A model generated the notes under the pieces. It was not told the DNA's origin. It saw only the letters and a program-made list of their open reading frames with translations, and did no database searches. Of a stretch of 13,024 nt of DNA, positions 6,022-12,317 are shown piece after piece. Source of the DNA: Propionibacteriaceae bacterium (GTDB lineage: Bacteria; Actinomycetota; Actinomycetes; Propionibacteriales; Propionibacteriaceae); the NCBI GenBank assembly GCA_031262845.1, contig JAISGZ010000107.1, positions 1 to 13,024 of the forward strand, written 5' to 3'. Position 1 is the stretch's first letter; every line of letters starts with the position of its first letter. Position numbers and translations under genes: made by a program.

Positions 6022-7449
6022 TCAGGTTGCTTGCCGCACCTGGGCTGCGAAGTCGGGGGCCCGGTCGACGCCTTCGCCGGTGTTCAGCACGACTAGGTCA
6101 CCGTCGTGAATCTGGCCGGCGGCTAGGGCGGCGATGAAGCCGAGCAGGCAGACGATGGAGGCTGGGCCGAGTACGAGGCGGCGGGCCTGGTAGACCCGGC
6201 GGGCCTCGGCTAGGACTTCACCTTCGCGGGTTCGCAGATACGTCCCACCGGAGCGGCGCACGATCGGCGCCAGGATCGGGAACATGCCGGGGTTGCCGGT
6301 GGCTAGCGTCGTCACCATGGTTTGGGGCTGGTCGATGACCGGGTAGTGCTGCTCCCAGCCGTCCGGGAAACCGCTGGCGAGAGCCGTTTCCCAGCCTTGA
6401 ACCATCGGGTCGCAGGTGTCGAGTTGGGTCAGGATGATGCGAGGAAGATGCAAGTCTGTTGGCGCCGCCGTCTGGGCTGCTCGAAGAAGCGACCTGTCCG
6501 CGGCCAGTGTCGATCCGTCACGCGAAGGCGTATCCGTACCCAAGTGACGAACCTGGCCAGGATCTCCCACTAGCCCATGATCATCGTTTGCAGAAGCACC
6601 AGTCGTCGTCGGACGAACGATCGCCTGGCTGATCTCGTCCCAATGCGGCGTCAACTCCCGAACCGCCTTGTCAACCGCGATCGGTCCCGTCCCGCCGCTC
6701 ACCGCTTGGACGTAAACATCGGGCATCCGCCCTAGCTGGCGGAAGAATTCGAACACCATGGTGCGTTTCGACTCGACCCGGATCGGATCGATGTTGCCAG
6801 CCGAAATCAACCAGCCGTGCTCAGCCGCCGCCTCGGCCGCGGCCTGTTTGGCGTCGGCGTAACTGCCATCCACGACCACAACGTCCTGGCCGATCTGGCG
6901 GATCGCCTCGACCGAGGCCTGGTTATTGCCATCCGGCACGAAGGCCGTCAGCTGAACTCCGGCCCGCGCCAGGTAGGTGGCGTACGCCGTCGCGATATTG
7001 CCCGTCGAAGCGACGACGAAATGATCGACCCCGTGTTGCCGGAACAACGATGCCGCCATCGACGCCGCCACGTCCTTGAACGTGTGCGTCCCACCATTGA
7101 GGTCATTCCTAGCCACGGCCACCTGGCAACGCACGCCAAACTCTCGCTCAGCCCGCTGTTCGAGCCACGACCAACGCTCCAGCGGTGGTGTGCCTTCCCC
7201 AAAACTCACCACCCGATCCCGGTCCACGGTGGGCAAAAAATCGGAGTAATACCAAAATGAATCGACCGGCCCCGGCGTCAGCAGCGGCACCAAATCGGCA
7301 TACGACCGGTCATAAACCACGTCCGCCCGTGGTGACCCACACGCCGGACAGCACTGCCCGCTCGCGAACCAAACCCCAAAATCCGCCACCCGATGGCCAC
7401 AGGCCAGACAGGTCAAGTGATAAGTCGTCACCCCGCTGAGCCTAGTCAC
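6022..7449 (-). CDS. Threonine-synthase-like PLP-dependent enzyme with zinc ribbon and insertion
   Basis: A 475-residue fold-type II PLP enzyme. An N-terminal zinc ribbon (Cys14, Cys17, Cys34, Cys37) precedes the catalytic domain: GEGTPPL (84-90), the PLP lysine K125 in THTFKDVAAS, the substrate/cofactor loop ASTGN (147-151), and the glycine loop SGGTG (251-255). These place it among threonine synthase / cysteate-synthase-like paralogues; it is clearly not the usual compact actinobacterial ThrC, which has SFKDRG at the lysine and no ribbon. Residues about 278-334 are a hydrophilic, low-complexity insertion between the glycine loop and LPRIILTQLD. Substrate is unknown; threonine synthesis is one possibility. 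The GTG at 7449 is used because AAGGGA lies 5 nt upstream; a GTG six codons later is an alternative. The gene is divergent from hicA and no biosynthetic partner gene is near. Confidence 0.8.
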   Translation of the reverse strand: MTRLSGVTTYHLTCLACGHRVADFGVWFASGQCCPACGSPRADVVYDRSYADLVPLLTPGPVDSFWYYSDFLPTVDRDRVVSFGEGTPPLERWSWLEQRAEREFGVRCQVAVARNDLNGGTHTFKDVAASMAASLFRQHGVDHFVVASTGNIATAYATYLARAGVQLTAFVPDGNNQASVEAIRQIGQDVVVVDGSYADAKQAAAEAAAEHGWLISAGNIDPIRVESKRTMVFEFFRQLGRMPDVYVQAVSGGTGPIAVDKAVRELTPHWDEISQAIVRPTTTGASANDDHGLVGDPGQVRHLGTDTPSRDGSTLAADRSLLRAAQTAAPTDLHLPRIILTQLDTCDPMVQGWETALASGFPDGWEQHYPVIDQPQTMVTTLATGNPGMFPILAPIVRRSGGTYLRTREGEVLAEARRVYQARRLVLGPASIVCLLGFIAALAAGQIHDGDLVVLNTGEGVDRAPDFAAQVRQAT

Positions 7450-7557
7450 TAGGTCCCTTGGCGACGCATCTCGTGCCCGTCATTAACCAAAGAATGAGTC
7501 AGTCAGTAGCTGTCAACCTGCTAGACGGCAACTTGTCTATCGGACTAGACTAACCCT
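7450..7557. promoter_or_regulatory. Divergent promoter region between the PLP enzyme and hicA
   Basis: Toward hicA, TAGACT (7546-7551) is a good -10 ending 6 nt before the GTG at 7558, suggesting leaderless translation; no -35 is convincing. It overlaps the dyad GTCTA-6-TAGAC (7535-7550), and a third TAGAC half-site lies at 7522-7526, which fits autorepression by the HTH antitoxin. Toward the PLP enzyme, a consensus -35 TTGACA lies on the - strand (7511-7516), but the -10 is poor. Confidence 0.45.
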
Positions 7558-7761
7558 GTGAAACGCCGTGATCTCGAACGCCGAATAGCTGATATCGCTC
7601 GGCAACGAGGTCTCCCCGTTCACTACAAAGAAGGCGCCAACCACACTCGTGTACAAATTGGCTCAGACACGACGTTCATTCCGCGGCACCGGGAAATTGA
7701 TGAACGATTGGCGCGCGCCGTACTCGCAACGTTGAGAGGAGAGCCAGAACCATGGAACTAA
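7558..7761 (+). CDS. hicA: HicA-like mRNA interferase toxin
   Basis: A 67-residue protein with the small HicA double-stranded-RNA-binding-like fold: an N-terminal helix (RRDLERRIADIARQRGL), a strand with the active-site His29 in GANHTRVQIG, then TTFIPRHREIDERLARAVLATL, which matches the HicA ending with its PRH motif. HicA toxins cleave mRNA and tmRNA independently of the ribosome (family knowledge). It starts with GTG at 7558, close to a -10, without a Shine-Dalgarno sequence. The last codons overlap the next gene by 10 nt, so toxin precedes antitoxin, as is usual for hicAB. The short C-terminus PEPWN is complete, with TAA stop. Confidence 0.8.
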   Translation: MKRRDLERRIADIARQRGLPVHYKEGANHTRVQIGSDTTFIPRHREIDERLARAVLATLRGEPEPWN

Positions 7762-8129
7762 CTGCTCGTTGTGTCAGAACAGATCGTAGGTGGGTTGTCC
7801 GGGTCACAGACATCCGTGGACTATGCACTCACACAGCCCGCCTTGACCAGGTTGAAGCCGCCGTCCTCGACGCCGCTTCCCTGCTTGATGATCAACCCGC
7901 CGAAGGGTTTCATGTCACTGTCGAAGTTGACTTTGCTGACGGCCAAGAACAAGCCATCACTCGCGCTCGCAAAGCCCGGGCTCGCGCTTATGAGGCCCAA
8001 GCTGAGGTGGCTGACGCCGACAAACAAGCCATCACCAAACTCCACCACGACGGCTTGACCGCTCGTGATATCGGAAACCTACTCGGCGTCTCCCATCAGC
8101 GCGTCCACCAAATTCTCAAAGCCGCTTAA
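7752..8129 (+). CDS. hicB: HicB-like antitoxin with C-terminal HTH
   Basis: A 125-residue antitoxin candidate. Residues about 1-62 form a beta-alpha-beta pattern (RRWVVRVTDIRGLCTHTARLD..VEAAVLDAASLL) resembling the partial RNase-H fold of actinobacterial HicB proteins. A charged Ala/Arg-rich helix (about 68-90) leads to a helix-turn-helix (about 93-123: AITKLHHDGLTARDIGNLLGVSHQRVHQIL). The N-domain would neutralise HicA and the HTH would bind the operator. The ATG at 7752 has a strong GAGAGGAGAG 8 nt upstream, located inside hicA, so this gene is translated with a leader while hicA may not be. The overlap of 10 nt indicates coupling. Pairing with hicA is by position and family pattern. Confidence 0.75.
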   Translation: MELTARCVRTDRRWVVRVTDIRGLCTHTARLDQVEAAVLDAASLLDDQPAEGFHVTVEVDFADGQEQAITRARKARARAYEAQAEVADADKQAITKLHHDGLTARDIGNLLGVSHQRVHQILKAA

Positions 8130-8190
8130 CGGCGTGTGGGCCCAAGTCAGGTTTGATGAATGGGCTACGACCACAGCCAGTCAACACACA

Positions 8191-8227
8191 ACCGCCGCCC
8201 AACCGGACAAACCGGCGGGACGGCGGT
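8191..8227 (-). terminator. Terminator of the rpsF-ssb-rpsR-rplI operon
   Basis: On the - strand, ACCGCCG (8227-8221) pairs with CGGCGGT (8197-8191), with inner CC/GG and CCGG/CCGG pairs around TTTGT. It lies 23 nt past the rplI stop and is followed by a T/G-rich tail (TGTGTGTT), consistent with an imperfect rho-independent terminator. Confidence 0.6.
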
Positions 8228-8250
8228 CGTGAAGAAAGACGCGACTGACC

Positions 8251-8697
8251 TCAGCTCGCGGCCACGGTCAGCGTGATGTGAGCCGTGACGGCGTCGTGCA
8301 ATTTGATACCGACGGTGTGGGCACCAACCTGCTTGATGGGCTTGCTGATGACGACACTGCGCTTGTCAAGAGCCGGTCCACCAGCTTGCTTGACGGCCAA
8401 CGCAACGGCCGCTTGGGTCAGCGAACCGAACAGCGTGCCGGACGGGCCAGCCGGGGCTTTGACCTTGACGTTGAGGGCTTCGATCTGCTGCCGGATTTCG
8501 TTGGCGTGATCGAGGTTGCGGATTTCGCGGGCGTCACGAGCCCGCTTGATGCCGTCGATCTGTTTGGCGGCGCCCGTCGTCCAGACAATCGCCCGGCGGG
8601 TCGGCAACAGATAGTTCCGGCCGTAGCCCGGCTTGACGTCGACGATGTCGCCGGCGATCCCGAGGTTGTCGACGGTTTGGGTCAAAATCAACTTCAT
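8251..8697 (-). CDS. rplI: Large ribosomal subunit protein bL9
   Basis: A 148-residue bL9. The N-terminal rRNA-binding domain is canonical (MKLILTQTVDNLGIAGDIVDVKPGYGRNYLLPTRRAI, where bL9 has the GDvV.VkpGYaRNyLiP signature), followed by the long connecting helix (about 41-75) and the C-terminal domain with KLFGSLT-like GTLFGSLTQ (87-95) and a final strand AHITLTV. Full length for the family. It binds 23S rRNA domain V near the L1 stalk and helps reading-frame maintenance. GAAGGAG precedes the ATG. It is the last gene of the operon, 20 bp after rpsR, and a terminator-like hairpin follows. Confidence 0.97.
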   Translation of the reverse strand: MKLILTQTVDNLGIAGDIVDVKPGYGRNYLLPTRRAIVWTTGAAKQIDGIKRARDAREIRNLDHANEIRQQIEALNVKVKAPAGPSGTLFGSLTQAAVALAVKQAGGPALDKRSVVISKPIKQVGAHTVGIKLHDAVTAHITLTVAAS

Positions 8698-8717
8698 GAT
8701 GACTCCTTCAGGTCGGC

Positions 8718-8951
8718 TCAGCGAGCGGTCGAAGCGTAGGGCAGCAGCGCCATCTCGCGGGCGTTCTTGATCGCGTTGGCGACCTTGCGCTGATCCTGAA
8801 CCGTCAGGCCAGTGACCCGGCGAGCCCGGATCTTGCCGCGCTCAGAGATGAACTTGCGCAGCAAAGCCACGTCTTTGTAATCGACCTCGCCAATCCGGAC
8901 AGTTTTGACCGGAGCGAGTTTCTTCTTCGAAATGGGCTTCCGAGGGGCCAT
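8718..8951 (-). CDS. rpsR: Small ribosomal subunit protein bS18, cysteine-free form
   Basis: A 77-residue bS18. The core reads DYKDVALLRKFISERGKIRARRVTGLTVQDQRKVANAIKNAREMALLPY, which is diagnostic. There are no cysteines at all, so this is the zinc-independent (C-minus) type known in many actinobacteria. It forms a heterodimer with bS6 on the 30S platform, which is why the state of rpsF in this operon matters. AAAGGAG lies 9 nt before the ATG. A strong hairpin lies in the 174-bp gap separating it from ssb. Confidence 0.97.
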   Translation of the reverse strand: MAPRKPISKKKLAPVKTVRIGEVDYKDVALLRKFISERGKIRARRVTGLTVQDQRKVANAIKNAREMALLPYASTAR

Positions 8952-9064
8952 TGTGGTGCTCTCCTTTGGTTGAGCCCGGCAGTTGCCGGAATGTGCCTAG
9001 TGCTTCCTGTGAAGTTATTCAATTGTTGATCAGGCGCGCCCGGATTGGGGCCAGACGCGGAATT

Positions 9065-9098
9065 GTCGTGGTTGTCGCCCACCGGGCTCAACCACGAC
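9065..9098 (-). terminator. Strong intra-operon hairpin between ssb and rpsR
   Basis: GTCGTGGTTG (9065-9074) pairs perfectly with CAACCACGAC (9089-9098), and an inner GCCC-acc-GGGC (9077-9087) extends the stem. It starts 27 nt after the ssb stop. No T-run follows on the - strand, so an attenuator or mRNA-processing/stability element is as likely as a terminator. Confidence 0.55.
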
Positions 9099-9125
9099 CC
9101 GTGCCCAACGCGAGCCGGCCGTCGA

Positions 9126-9665
9126 TCAGAACGGCGGTTCGTCCGTCCCGGCGTTGGCCCAGGGATCGGCCGCTGGCTGCGCCGCACTCCCCCACGGATC
9201 CGACGGCGCCTGGCCGCGGCCTTGGTTCTGGCCGCCATAGTTCGACTGGCCGTAACCGCCACCTTGGCCGCCACCGGAACCGGGTTGGCCGTAATTGCCG
9301 GACGAGGTCTTCGTCACCTTGGCCGTGGCGTAACGCAAGGCTGGGCCGATCTCATCGACATCAACCTCGAAGACCGTCCGCCGATCGCCTTCGCGGGTCT
9401 CGTAGCTACGCGCCCGCAACCGCCCCTGAACGATGACGCGCATCCCCTTGGTCAACGACTCGGCGACGTTCTCCGCCACCTGCCGCCAGACCGCGCAATT
9501 GAGGAACATCGCCTCGCCATCACGCCATTCGTTGGTCTGCCGATCGAATGTCCGGGGCGTCGACGCGACCGTGAAATTCGCCACCGCGGCGCCGCTGGGC
9601 GTAAAACGCAGTTCCGGGTCGGCCGTTAAATTCCCGACCACCGTAATGACTGTGTCGCCTGCCAT
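9126..9665 (-). CDS. ssb: Single-stranded DNA-binding protein
   Basis: A 179-residue SSB. The OB-fold domain spans about 1-115 (TVITVVGNLTADPELRFTPSGAAVANFTVAS..., with WRDGEAMFLNCAVWRQVAENVAESL and the strand RVIVQGRLRARSYE). A Gly/Gln/Tyr-rich flexible linker (about 122-160) leads to the conserved acidic tip ending DEPPF, the docking site for partner replication and repair proteins. Full length, with all hallmark parts intact. GGGAG lies 8 nt before the ATG. It stands between rpsF and rpsR as in most bacteria. Coats single-stranded DNA in replication, recombination and repair. Confidence 0.97.
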   Translation of the reverse strand: MAGDTVITVVGNLTADPELRFTPSGAAVANFTVASTPRTFDRQTNEWRDGEAMFLNCAVWRQVAENVAESLTKGMRVIVQGRLRARSYETREGDRRTVFEVDVDEIGPALRYATAKVTKTSSGNYGQPGSGGGQGGGYGQSNYGGQNQGRGQAPSDPWGSAAQPAADPWANAGTDEPPF

Positions 9666-9790
9666 AAGAATCTCCCAATGTGAGGGTTGGAGTTGAAGGA
9701 GTGGGGACTGACCGCCGGGGCGGCCAGCCGTAAAGTCGGGCTACGCGGTGACCGGCTGAGTCAATCACGACCCGGCCGGACCGTTGAGCC

Positions 9791-10012
9791 TTACCGGGAG
9801 TTGGAACGCGACCGATCGAACCGATCAGACCTGTCGGAACGGTCAGAGCGGTCAGAGCGGTCGGACCGATCAGAGCGGGGCCGGTCGGTCTTCGGCTTGT
9901 CAGCCCGAGCCTCGGCCCGAGCTTTACTGGCTTGGGCGGCTTTGGCCTTCTCAACCTGCAATTTTTGCTGGGCCTTGGGGGACAGCACCTCAGGCCGGAA
10001 GACCTTGGTCCG
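9791..10012 (-). pseudogene. Continuation of the rpsF frame past TAG: normal S6 end plus Ser-Asp-Arg repeat tail
   Basis: Directly after the rpsF TAG (10015-10013) the same frame stays open for 73 codons to a TAA. The first residues, RTKVFRPE, are the expected end of actinobacterial bS6 (M. tuberculosis S6 ends ...SVLRTKVMRTDKH), so the TAG stands exactly where the conserved Leu should be. The tail then runs Lys/Ala/Gln-rich (SPKAQQKLQVEKAKAAQASKARAEARA) into about seven (Ser-Asp-Arg)-type repeats. A GTG at 9988 could in principle start a separate 65-residue protein, but it has no ribosome binding site and lacks the S6 end. Either one substitution (position 10014) split the gene, or the base is wrong, or the TAG is read through. 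Confidence 0.75.
9800..9898 (-). repeat. Ser-Asp-Arg codon repeats in the S6 tail
   Basis: Short 9-bp-period repeats built of GATCAGAGC / GGTCAGAGC-like units on the + strand encode Ser-Asp-Arg on the - strand. Units vary at synonymous positions, which suggests the amino-acid repeat is older than, or selected above, the DNA repeat. Confidence 0.7.
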
Positions 10013-10270
10013 CTAGACCCGCTCGTCGATCGTCAACCGACGGTCGAGTTCTTTGACCACAGCCGGTTCGGCATCAAGGTTGATGACGACGTAGGTTCCC
10101 TCAGACTTCTTCTTGATGTCGTAGGCGAACTTTTTCCGGCCCATAATGTCAATCGCCGTGACTTGGGCACCGGCTTGTTTGGCTGGGGTCAGGTGGTTAT
10201 CGATCACAACGGCGACCTGGCGGTCGTCAACTTCCGGATCGAGGATGATCATCATTTCGTAAGAACGCAT
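10013..10270 (-). CDS. rpsF: Small ribosomal subunit protein bS6, interrupted by in-frame TAG
   Basis: The frame from the ATG at 10270 gives 85 residues of clear bS6 (MRSYEMMIILDPEVDD..., DIMGRKKFAYDIKKKSEGTYVVINLDAEPAVVKELDRRLTIDERV) and then TAG. The family continues with LRTKV, the last beta-strand; here that continuation is present in frame after the TAG. As annotated the product lacks the final strand and should fold poorly and pair badly with bS18. AGGAGAG (10278-10284) precedes the ATG by 7 nt. It is the first gene of the rpsF-ssb-rpsR-rplI operon. If translated through the stop it would be a 159-residue S6 with a C-terminal extension (9791-10270). Confidence 0.9.
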   Translation of the reverse strand: MRSYEMMIILDPEVDDRQVAVVIDNHLTPAKQAGAQVTAIDIMGRKKFAYDIKKKSEGTYVVINLDAEPAVVKELDRRLTIDERV

Positions 10271-10666
10271 TCAGCGACTCTCCTATGGACTAGTACGGCT
10301 ACGAGCGACCTCGCAGCAGGAGTAAGTGGTATCAACACCGACGACGCACTCTACTTGGCCAAGACCGGAACTGTCGAATGGAGGGGTGGGCTGGCCCCGC
10401 TGACCCTCTCCCGAGTTCTCGGCCAGCGCCCTCGCCGGCACCCTCGCCTTCCACCTCCAGCTGCGAGATCGGGTTCCAGGTCCTCAGGACTCCCGAACAG
10501 CACCCAAGCCCTCGGCCTGAGTCCTCACTTTCCACTCCGAACCGTGGAAATCCTGCACGATGCAGGAAATTACCTACATCCGATGTCGGAAATTCCCAAC
10601 CCGATGTCGGTCTTTCCCCGACTTCGCCGATTGCCTGGGCCAGGCCGGACCGGTTCAATAGACGTA
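10271..10666. other. Hairpin-rich intergenic region between divergent rpsF and the NarL-type kinase
   Basis: A 396-bp interval with no credible gene; the open frames in it have low-complexity products. It must hold the rpsF operon promoter and the kinase promoter, though neither is clear. Dyads include GTCCT-c-AGGAC (10480-10490), TTTCCAC-8-GTGGAAA (10529-10550), TCCTGCA-3-TGCAGGA (10551-10567), ACATC-c-GATGT (10576-10586) and GGAA-a-TTCC (10588-10596). The 10-mer CCGATGTCGG occurs twice, at 10580-10589 and 10601-10610, 21 bp apart. Confidence 0.65.
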
Positions 10667-12019
10667 ATGAAAGTTCATCCGGGGGCAGTCGACGCGGCCT
10701 TTGGCGTCAGTTTCTCGCTGGTGGCGGTTTTGTGCTGGGTCACGGCCGTTGACCTCCAGTCGGCGATCAGCGTGGTGGTGGCTCTGGCGCTCGGAGCGCT
10801 GGTCTATGTCGTCCTCGGCCGGCCTCTGGTCATAGCTTCGCAACGACCGGATTGGCGCTGGTGGGTCAGCTTGGTCGGTTTTGAAGTGCTGTTGACGTGG
10901 GCGACGATCGCTCACGCCAATGCGGCATACGCTCAGATCGCCGTCTTGGTCTGGATTTGGACTTCCCAAACGTCATTCGCCACCGGTGTGGCCGGATCGC
11001 TCACGGTCGGTTTCGCGATCGCCCTGGGGTCGGGCATCGCCAACGACCGGGCCTGGCTTTACGCGGGTTTGTTGGGCGCGGTGGCGGCCGGGTTTTCCGT
11101 GCTCATCGGTTGGCGGGTGTTATCGCTGGCGAACTGGGGTAAAGAACGAGCTGCCCTGGTGACCAAGTTGCAGGCCGCCCAGGCCGGTATCGCCGCCGCT
11201 CAACGTGAAGCCGGTGCCACAGCCGCCCGTGAACAATTGGCCGCCGAAGTCCACGACACGATTGCCCAGAATCAGGCCGGGATCGTCATGGTCGCCCAGC
11301 GGGTGTTGAGCCGGCTACCTGATTCGGATCCCACGACTGACCCGGCACGGCAAGACTTGTTACTGATCGCCGACTTGGGCCGTGAGATGTTGACCCAAAC
11401 CCGGATGTTGGTGGCGGCCAACGCCCGGCCCGATACCAGCGCTGGTTTGCCGACCGCTTTGCGCCACTTGGCTCAAAGGTTCAGCCGCGAATCCGGCTTA
11501 CCGATCGACGTCACCGTGACACCAGAAACCCTCCCACCAGGCATCGTCCACCGGGAAATTGAGGTGATCTGTCTGCGCGCCGCCCAAGAAGCCCTAGCCA
11601 ACGTCAGGAAACACGCTCAAGCTCAGCACTGTTGGATGAGCCTTGAGATTCATCACCTAGCTCCATCATCTGCCCTTGGCCGATCCACGACTGGTCGGGC
11701 GGGAACTGATGACCGTGATGACTTGGCCGGGGCTGGCCTGGTTCTCCAGGTCCGGGACGACGGCCGCGGTATCGATCCCGAAGCCATCCACCACGGAGGC
11801 TTCGGACTAATGGGGTTACGGGACCGCGTGGCCGTGGTCCACGGCTCCGTCGACATCATCAACTGGTCAGACCCGTCGACAGCTTCGTCAAACCAATCGA
11901 AGCCGTCTTCAGGTCAGTCGCCGGCGCCCTCAGCGACCGCACTGGACACTGCAACCCGGCAAGGCACTCAAGTGACCGTCCGGCTGCCGCTGACCGCTCC
12001 GGCACAACCCGACGCCTAA
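10667..12019 (+). CDS. NarL/DesK-type membrane sensor histidine kinase
   Basis: The frame stays open far upstream across the rpsF antisense strand, but the real start is put at the ATG at 10667, which gives 450 residues and begins just before the first membrane helix. Five or six membrane segments occupy about 10-150, a coiled coil follows (about 157-190), then HisKA_3 with phosphoacceptor His196 in EVHDTIAQ, and HATPase_c with N312 in EALANVRKHA, DDGRG (364-368) and GFGLMGL (378-384). All catalytic boxes are intact. Two hydrophilic insertions, about 330-354 and 401-431 (Ser/Pro/Thr-rich), interrupt the ATPase domain. No external sensor domain is visible, so the signal is probably sensed in the membrane. 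The LuxR-type regulator downstream is its likely partner. No good ribosome binding site precedes 10667, so the start is moderately certain. Confidence 0.85.
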   Translation: MKVHPGAVDAAFGVSFSLVAVLCWVTAVDLQSAISVVVALALGALVYVVLGRPLVIASQRPDWRWWVSLVGFEVLLTWATIAHANAAYAQIAVLVWIWTSQTSFATGVAGSLTVGFAIALGSGIANDRAWLYAGLLGAVAAGFSVLIGWRVLSLANWGKERAALVTKLQAAQAGIAAAQREAGATAAREQLAAEVHDTIAQNQAGIVMVAQRVLSRLPDSDPTTDPARQDLLLIADLGREMLTQTRMLVAANARPDTSAGLPTALRHLAQRFSRESGLPIDVTVTPETLPPGIVHREIEVICLRAAQEALANVRKHAQAQHCWMSLEIHHLAPSSALGRSTTGRAGTDDRDDLAGAGLVLQVRDDGRGIDPEAIHHGGFGLMGLRDRVAVVHGSVDIINWSDPSTASSNQSKPSSGQSPAPSATALDTATRQGTQVTVRLPLTAPAQPDA

Positions 12020-12317
12020 CCGCTGAGGCGTCTAAAATGATGCCAGCCAAAGGATCTGACATTCCGTGTCAGAAATTCGCTAGCTCACTGGGCCGGTTGG
12101 ACACGGTGGCGCGGGAATCAAAATTGTCGTGTTCTTCGGGCTGGCCAGCCAGGCGGCGGAGGAACCAATGGAAACTATCGATGATGACAACGCTGCCGGG
12201 ATCTCACAGTGTGATGAATACGAGGATTTTTCGTAGGGATAAATCTTCCGCCGGGAAATTTCGACGCGACAGAGCTAGGTGACGGTGACCTTGGCAGACC
12301 CGAGAGAGGGGCACAGC
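12020..12317. other. Dyad-rich gap between kinase and response regulator
   Basis: 298 bp without a gene, unusual between partner kinase and regulator genes. Dyads: TCTGACA-ttccg-TGTCAGA (12055-12073), the perfect palindrome GGCTGGCCAGCC (12139-12150), TCACA-g-TGTGA (12204-12214) and an imperfect AT/GC hairpin at 12241-12261. The regulator may have its own promoter here; no clear -35/-10 pair was found. Confidence 0.6.

Noticed and set aside
9786..9988. A separate 65-residue protein starting at GTG 9988
   Set aside because: The frame continues directly from rpsF and restores the expected S6 ending, and the GTG has no ribosome binding site.
10013..10015. General reassignment of TAG to a sense codon
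   Set aside because: Other genes (mprB-like, the lipoprotein-like gene) end sensibly at TAG, so any recoding would be local.
10332..10658. A 108-codon - strand frame with Glu/Gly repeats
   Set aside because: It crosses several hairpins and its composition follows the DNA repeats; no family resemblance.
9932..10666. Upstream extension of the NarL-type kinase frame over rpsF
   Set aside because: It runs antisense through rpsF and hairpin DNA and its translation has no kinase-like features; the ATG at 10667 gives a normal protein.
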